Assembly: GCA_033980235.1 (NCBI GenBank)
Contig: CM067072.1
Span: 22,323,047-22,387,046, forward strand
DNA: 64,000 nucleotides
Direction of reading: 5' to 3'
Source: Diadema setosum
Taxonomy: Eukaryota; Echinodermata; Echinoidea; Diadematoida; Diadematidae
Shown here: in pieces, positions 58,148 to 64,000 of the stretch
How positions within the stretch are numbered: the first letter of the stretch is position 1
Layout: the number at the start of each line of letters is the position of its first letter
Notes under the pieces: model-generated
Databases searched by the model: none
What the model was told of the DNA's origin: nothing
Seen by the model: only the letters and a program-made list of their open reading frames with translations
Made by a program: the position numbers and the translations under genes

Positions 58148-58470
58148 CAGGGAAGGCACGTGGTTGAAAAGAATGCATTGTGAGATTATTATCAGATTCC
58201 AGGCTTTATTTATGAATTAAAAACTGCAGTAGTATAAATTAAACATATTTTGTTGACCGAACAATCATCTAATGGTTAGGAAATGGGAGTTTTTGAAAGT
58301 GCTCACATTTCAGCATTGCTCATTCCCATGGCTTTTTTTTTTTTTTCATCGAAACAGTACATTATCAAAAGCAGAATTGTTGTGACCCTTCACTCATGGT
58401 GATCTGTCCCCATACTCAACTGTTTTCCTTGCACATTCCAAGAACACCCAATCACAGCAAGTTGTATTGT
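58148..58470 (+). repeat. Dispersed repeat, copy 2
   Basis: Counterpart of 54085-54390 with insertions of about 20-30 bases; ends TTGCACATTCCAAGAACACC. Confidence 0.8.
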
Positions 58471-58641
58471 ATTATATTTCTAACTAATGTCAAAATGATT
58501 TGCTTGACAACCAAGTGAGGATCTCATGATTTGCTATCTTTCCTTTACATACACTGTACACATATAGTATAATTTACTCAGCGTGATCAGGCATTCCTTT
58601 TGTGTTCTATTAATGCACAGTTACTGTACGTGTTCATTGTA

Positions 58642-58850
58642 CTGTAAAAGTGGAAATTTTCACATTGTTGAAATTTTCGCACATTTCACGCAATCAGAAA
58701 CTAGCGCAAAAATAAAAGCAAGCGAATATTTTTGCTTGCCATACGTTCCTGTACGTGATGTCTTGATTCCGCGGAATAAAAACATGCGAAACTCTTCTTA
58801 CCAGGCCAAGCGCGACAAAATTAGTTGCGCGAAAATATCTACTTTTATAG
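58642..58850. mobile_element. 209-bp TA-target MITE
   Basis: CTGTAAAAGTGGAAATTTTC at the left, GAAAATATCTACTTTTATAG at the right, TA on both sides. Same family as 38633-38842. Confidence 0.88.
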
Positions 58851-59005
58851 TATTTTGAAACAGTTTAAGAGATCTTGTGTTTAACACGCACGTCATAAAA
58901 TGTAAAATCACCATTGGTTTCAAGACACAAATTTTATTTTATGCCCTTCTCTTTGTATGATTTATAACAATACCTTTTTTGATTGACAAGACTCTTGGCT
59001 CTTGC

Positions 59006-59489
59006 AGGGTGCGACATGCAAAAGCACTTGCCTGATTGCCCAGGGCAAGTGAAAATCAAAGTTGGGCAAGCGATTTGGAACAATATGAAAATTTGCTGGC
59101 CCAAATTGGGCAATCAAATAGCTCTGAAGCCCTTTTTTTTCACTTTTCCCCATTCAAACTCACATATTCAACCATAGAGAAGCCCAAAGATAGTGACTGT
59201 TTTGTGATGCAATGTTATTTAATAATTTCATTTTGCATTCCAACACTTAAAATGTGAAGAAGACCCAATGCAATGTAACACCAGCACTTGATCAAACCAA
59301 GTTTGTTAAGTACTTCAAACTAAAGCATGTGAGCCCTAGACTTACAAGTGATTTTCGATATCATTTTTTTTATACCTTTTGACTTTCTTTGTGCGTAAGT
59401 AAAATTCATATTTGGGCAAGTGTTTTGCAACAGTTGAAAATCTGATTGCCTGACTGTGCAAGTGGTGAAAAAAAAGTTATGTGGCACCC
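59006..59489. mobile_element. Inverted-repeat element with GGGCAAGT words
   Basis: CAGGGTGCGACATGCAAAAG near the left and GTTATGTGGCACCCTACTG at the right are imperfect inverted ends (AGGGTGCGACAT / ATGTGGCACCCT), and the words GGGCAAGTG and TTGCCCA recur inside. CAGGG-type ends fit hAT, but no clean 8-bp duplication was found. Confidence 0.55.
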
Positions 59490-60739
59490 TACTGTTGATA
59501 ATAAGCACAGGTTACCTATATTTTTCTGCTCTGCATCAGCTCCTAATAAGCTCTGTGTTTGAGCACCATGTAGTAATAGTTGTGTCATATAACTAGGGGC
59601 AGGACCAATGAGTGCCTTACGTGTACATTGATAGCAGTCTGTCTTAAATGACATTCATTTGCAAATTGGAACAACTTTCATGTAGTGAGGAGTGATATAC
59701 ATTGTACACTTTAGCCACTTTATCCGAAGGCTCTACATTTTCTGCACAATTAACAGACATTTATGTTGAAACATGATATTTTCTTTGACATCCAAAATGT
59801 CATTAATCATATGATTGAGTTAAATGACAATGACCATGAGAGCTATCAGTAGGAGGCAGTACACATGCTTTGTGGACAAAATCTACTAAATGTCAGGGAG
59901 AATTAGCAAGCAAATGTCAACTCTGTTTACAACAAAACTCATAGTTTTTAATCTGTAGTTTAGATTTGATCTCCTGGGGATATCTGCTGTACAGCAGAGT
60001 AATATGAATAATAAGCTTCACCAACTATCTGGCGATTTGGCTCACCTTGACTGGACAAATTATGTGCACAGTATGTGAAAAACCTGTTACATTTCAGTCC
60101 CTGCTTTTAAATTGGGTAGTATTGGGCAGAGCATTTCTTACCCAATTAAGCAGTACCTGAAATGCAGAGACTACTGTACCTTCATCAAAAATTGTATGTG
60201 TGGCTCATTTGAGCCCACAACATTATCTTACCATGTGTGCAGAACTTTGAATTTATGAGCTCTTAATACTAGAAGCAGTGTCTGTTTGTTTATTCTAGCT
60301 GGGTCTTAAAACATATCTCGGAAAGTGTGCTTCATATCATGTGAACCAAGTGTTTTCCCATCTGCAGAGAGAACTAACACAGAATTGAAGTTAACAGCAT
60401 TATGATAGATTTCCCAGCGTCCAAAGCATAAAGTTCCTGGTTGACGGTGTATTAGAAATGTCAAAAGCATTTTGCAGTGATGCTTTGTCCACGAAATGCA
60501 GTTTTAATCCTTGTGCAGGGTACTCTCCATTGTACAGTCGACTTTTGTACTTGAGTCATTGTGTAGCATTATACAGAAATACTTTTTTTTTTTTTGGTAG
60601 ACATATTAAGAATTGCTAGGATATGATACAAATCAGTATCTGATGTCATTCAGTTATTCAGTTAAGGAAAACTTTGAATTCTGCACTTCCATGTTAGGAA
60701 ACTACCAGCAATGTACTGGTACACTGTATGTTAAAAAAG

Positions 60740-60742
<3 letters not shown>

Positions 60743-60780
<38 letters not shown>
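60743..60780. repeat. (GA)n microsatellite
   Basis: A nearly uninterrupted GA dinucleotide array. Confidence 0.95.
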
Positions 60781-60781
<1 letters not shown>

Positions 60782-62095
60782 AAAAAAAACAGATTAAGAT
60801 GGGAGGGGCATTCATCAGATACATGTACCTTTTGTGATCATTCAGAACATATGAGTGTTAAATTTTGACAAAGAATGATATAAGAGCTCTTTTTAATTGC
60901 TAGAAAAATCCCAGTTATCATACAAACTTGCCTCAAGACTGTGTAGTAGGTTTAAAGTACATTATCTAGGCCTTCATGGTGTTGTGTAGACCTAAACCTA
61001 GCAAATGGTGTCCAAAGGTGCCTATGTAAAAAGATACATGTGCATGGTTGCTTCAAACTTAAACTTAAAATTGCACCCTGTAAAGTCAAAATATCAGTGT
61101 GATGTCTCAGTTAAAATAGTTGTAAAATTTGTTCAGACAGAAGGAGAAATTATCTTCCACATGATTTTCTATTATTGTCGATCATTTAATATAAACTGTA
61201 GAATCTACATGACAACAGTTGTGCATATATAGTTTAGTTTTTACCAAAATACCCACTGCTGCTCTTTGCTCCCAATCTAAAAACAACGAAAAGCAACAAA
61301 AACGAGAGAGCAAAAATGTGCTTTATGAATTATCCCAGTTTCAGAAGACTTGAATCACTGTGTAGTGCTGTCAATTTTGACTGCAGTGCAGCTACATACA
61401 AATATGTATGGACTGGCCAGCATTGCCTGCTGCTATGAGTATTGTTGACTTTGCATTATCTTGGTCCATAATATCCTTCCTACTTGTGCCTCAGTCCACA
61501 AGTGGAGAGGAAAGAGTTTCCCCAGACACCCACTGACTGTGATTGTGAAGACTTGACACTAATAATAGACAGAAACTTTTGAACTTGGATGACTCACAGC
61601 TGCCTTGAGCTGCTCTTGTCTTTTGCAGACTTACTGCATGATCTGTGCATCACATGATACAGTCACATCTTGATTTGAACTGTGATGTGTGATGCTCAGC
61701 TGTACACTTGGGTACTTGCAATAAATGCAATAAGTAGTGTAGAAAAAGATTTTTAGCCATGCCAAAGAGTAAAAGAGACCCCCCCCCCAAAAAAAAAAAG
61801 AAAAAAAAAGATAAAAATGAAATAAATATAACTAAGAGGAAATAAATAATCCAATAGAAACAGTAAACCATTTCATTAAACAAAAACAAATTTTCAATCT
61901 GCATGTGTGGTTGTCATTAATAGTTTCATATTTTGTGATAAACCAGGTCCAGCTTTCTCCATCTTCTCTGATCTGTAAACCAAAGTCTAACTTCATTTGG
62001 CAACATTATTTGTAGCCTGACGAGACAAGGATCAAACATCTGGGTTGTCAATGGGAAAGATTGTGAACTGAGATGTTTTCAGAGAACCTGTCTGT

Positions 62096-62536
62096 TTAAA
62101 GGGCAAGTGCACCTTTGTTTTACAATACTGTGGTTTGAGTTAATGAAGCAATATCAGTAGAATGCATCAGTGAAAGTTTGAGGAAAATCAGACAATTCAT
62201 CCAAAAGTAAGAATTTTAAAGTTTCTGTGCTGTCACTCCTGGATGAGAAGACTTCTGCAATTTATGATGTCACATATGTCGAACGATTTGGGAAATATAA
62301 AGAGAATTCTACAAAATTTCATTTTTTGCCTTCTGAAAGAGGCAAGTCAAGTGCTCTTTCATTATGGGAGAACAGTGAAAATATGTTGAATTTTCTTTGT
62401 TTTCTCTATATCATGATACACATGTGACATCACAAGCTGTAGTAGTCTTCTCATTCAGCGATGGCAGTGCTGAAGCTTACTGATATTGCTTCATTCTCTC
62501 AATCCCCGTGTATACTGAGGTGAACTTGTCCTTTAA
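62096..62536. mobile_element. TTAA-flanked MITE (AAGTTTGAGGAAAA family)
   Basis: TTAAAGGGCAAGTGCACC at the left and GGTGAACTTGTCCTTTAA at the right, with TTAA at both edges. The interior has GTGAAAGTTTGAGGAAAATC, as in 4987-5580. Confidence 0.88.
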
Positions 62537-64000
62537 ATGTTACTTGCATGCATCAGATAGTGCTGCATTGCGCAGTCCTCAGAGAGTCAAGTAGTAGCTT
62601 TGTATGATTGACAATCTATTAGAAAAACAAAATAACTGAATCTACCAAATATGACTTCAAGACTTAACAGGTAGCTGTAGATAGTAGAAGGAGAAATATC
62701 CACAATCAGTTATTTTGAACCAAAGTAGTGAAACAGACAAGACAGCATTTCATAAGACGTCAGGCAATTTGAACTTTGAATGATGGGTAAGCTATCTAAT
62801 TTCCTGTTGACTTAGAGTAAATGGAAAACAAAAAATCAGGCAAAAATCCTTATTTTTACACAAACACTAGGGGGACCATAAAAACAGCAATATTTCAGTT
62901 GGGACTATCCAAGGCTATATTTATCATCTTTCTCATGTTTGAAACACATCTTGATACCCAATATCAAAACACATAATTTGCAAAGGCCTTTTGGATTGCA
63001 TTTCCCAATTTGTGAGTTGTTGCGTTTATCATTTCTATCATGAGTTGAGAAGAGGCCTTGTCACTTGTGCAGCTCTACTGTGTAGTTTGACCCGAGGAGC
63101 GGAGATAGTGTAGTTTGCATGGGTTGGCGTGAGAAGATCTGAGATATGAACATATTTCAAAATGACTTTGCATTTTACATCTCCACAGAAATGCATTTCT
63201 GGCTCAAATGCCTTTGCGATTTTGCATTTTTTACAGTGTTTCAGAAAGGCGTTTCTAACCCCATAATCAAACAGCTTTGCATTTATCAACTGCCCAAATC
63301 TCTGTGAAAGTTATTTGGAAGTTTTTGTGCCTAAAGTGAGTTGATAGCTGCATCCAAAGTTTGGCATAATGTGCTGAATTTCATTGATGCCATGCATCCT
63401 ACAAGACAACTGAAAATCACTCCTCGAATTGTTTCTTGAAGTGAAAAGATGTGATTTTGACCTCCTTGCTTAAGATTAATACTTTCAAGAAATATGGAGA
63501 ACTTCACTACTGATTTCAGTGAATAGTGCATAACTAACTTGATTGTTGGAAGTTTCCCATTCAATGCCATTTTGATGAGATTCACAACCTTCACTGATGA
63601 TATTTTTCTTTCGTTTGATTCACTCTTGTCTTTCTGAGATTTGGATCTTGTATCAGTGATAATCTTTATTCTAGGTTCATTCAGTCAAGTCTGCAGATGT
63701 GACATAAACTCAGAGGGTTATCAAAGATTCAACAGGTGTTAAAAACGAGCCATCTGTTATTATGGAAGGAAAATGGGAATGGGCAAGGGATTTGAGTGCA
63801 CTCCTGCAGCTGCAGAAAACACAACTGAAATTGAAGTTGCATTTCATTTGACTTCTTGGAGTGAGCATTGCATTGTGGGTGACAGTCATTTTTATTCAGA
63901 GGAAGACTCTTGAGAATATGCAAGGGAAAGAGAGGGAGAGAGGGAGAGAGCTCTAGAGGGAAAGAGAGAGAAGGGAAATGTAAACAAACTCTGGGAAACT

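Larger units (their letters stand above)
58043..64000 (+). other. First intron after the PIK3R SH3 exon
   Basis: It has no further recognisable p85 exon. It contains the dispersed repeat at 58148-58470, MITEs at 58642-58850, 59006-59489 and 62096-62536, a (GA)n array at 60743-60780 and a C/A homopolymer near 61780-61810. The rest looks like ordinary AT-rich intron. Confidence 0.6.

Noticed and set aside
1..64000. Bacterial-type systems: operons, CRISPR, defence islands
   Set aside because: No dense coding, no Shine-Dalgarno-led frames and no regular spacer arrays; the repeats seen are transposon arrays and microsatellites.

Overview
The window is animal nuclear DNA. Introns obey GT-AG rules, coding exons are sparse, a tRNA-derived SINE is present, and dozens of short inverted-repeat transposons fill the introns. 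The SH3-type first coding exon of a p85-like PI3-kinase regulatory subunit fixes it as metazoan. The compact invertebrate-style repeats and cytokine-receptor-like fibronectin domains suggest a marine invertebrate deuterostome, perhaps an echinoderm, but the species cannot be named from the sequence.

Two genes on the plus strand can be supported. (1) About 9.2-39.9 kb: a six-exon gene for a predicted 331-residue type I membrane protein. It has a signal-peptide exon (9192-9267), an FN3-like domain (22164-22457), a short linker exon (28848-28910, least certain), a second FN3-like domain with a WSXWS-like stretch (35116-35382), a transmembrane exon (36617-36845) and a short basic tail exon (39808-39874). 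The first four introns are all phase 1, the last is phase 2, and all joins keep the frame. Two more phase-1 exons look like the same domain: a truncated one at 20152-20333 beside a transposon, and one with its own stop at 43679-43971 that could give a secreted isoform. (2) From about 57.5 kb to beyond the right edge: a PIK3R (p85) homologue, of which only the SH3 exon (57736-58042) lies in the window.

The rest is repeats. 0-8.6 kb is a repeat-rich region with GCTCG/TGCGTT arrays, a 150-bp tandem repeat, a 2.3-kb inverted repeat carrying a 302-bp fold-back insertion with 8-bp target duplication, and a telomere-like stretch. Intron 1 (9.3-22.2 kb) holds a composite element of about 3.5 kb with two short convergent coding remnants. 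Intron 2 (22.5-28.8 kb) holds nested TTAA-flanked elements, including a 1,038-bp near-perfect palindrome. 29-35 kb has a tRNA-derived SINE, a 164-bp duplication and a GAGAC/GTCTC-rich segment. 47.9-49.5 kb has three elements nested inside each other. 50-54 kb has two more fold-back/MITE insertions with exact target duplications.

No rRNA, CRISPR, bacterial operon or intact transposase was seen. Exon calls rest on reading frame, splice sites, phase and residue patterns, not on transcripts or searches.
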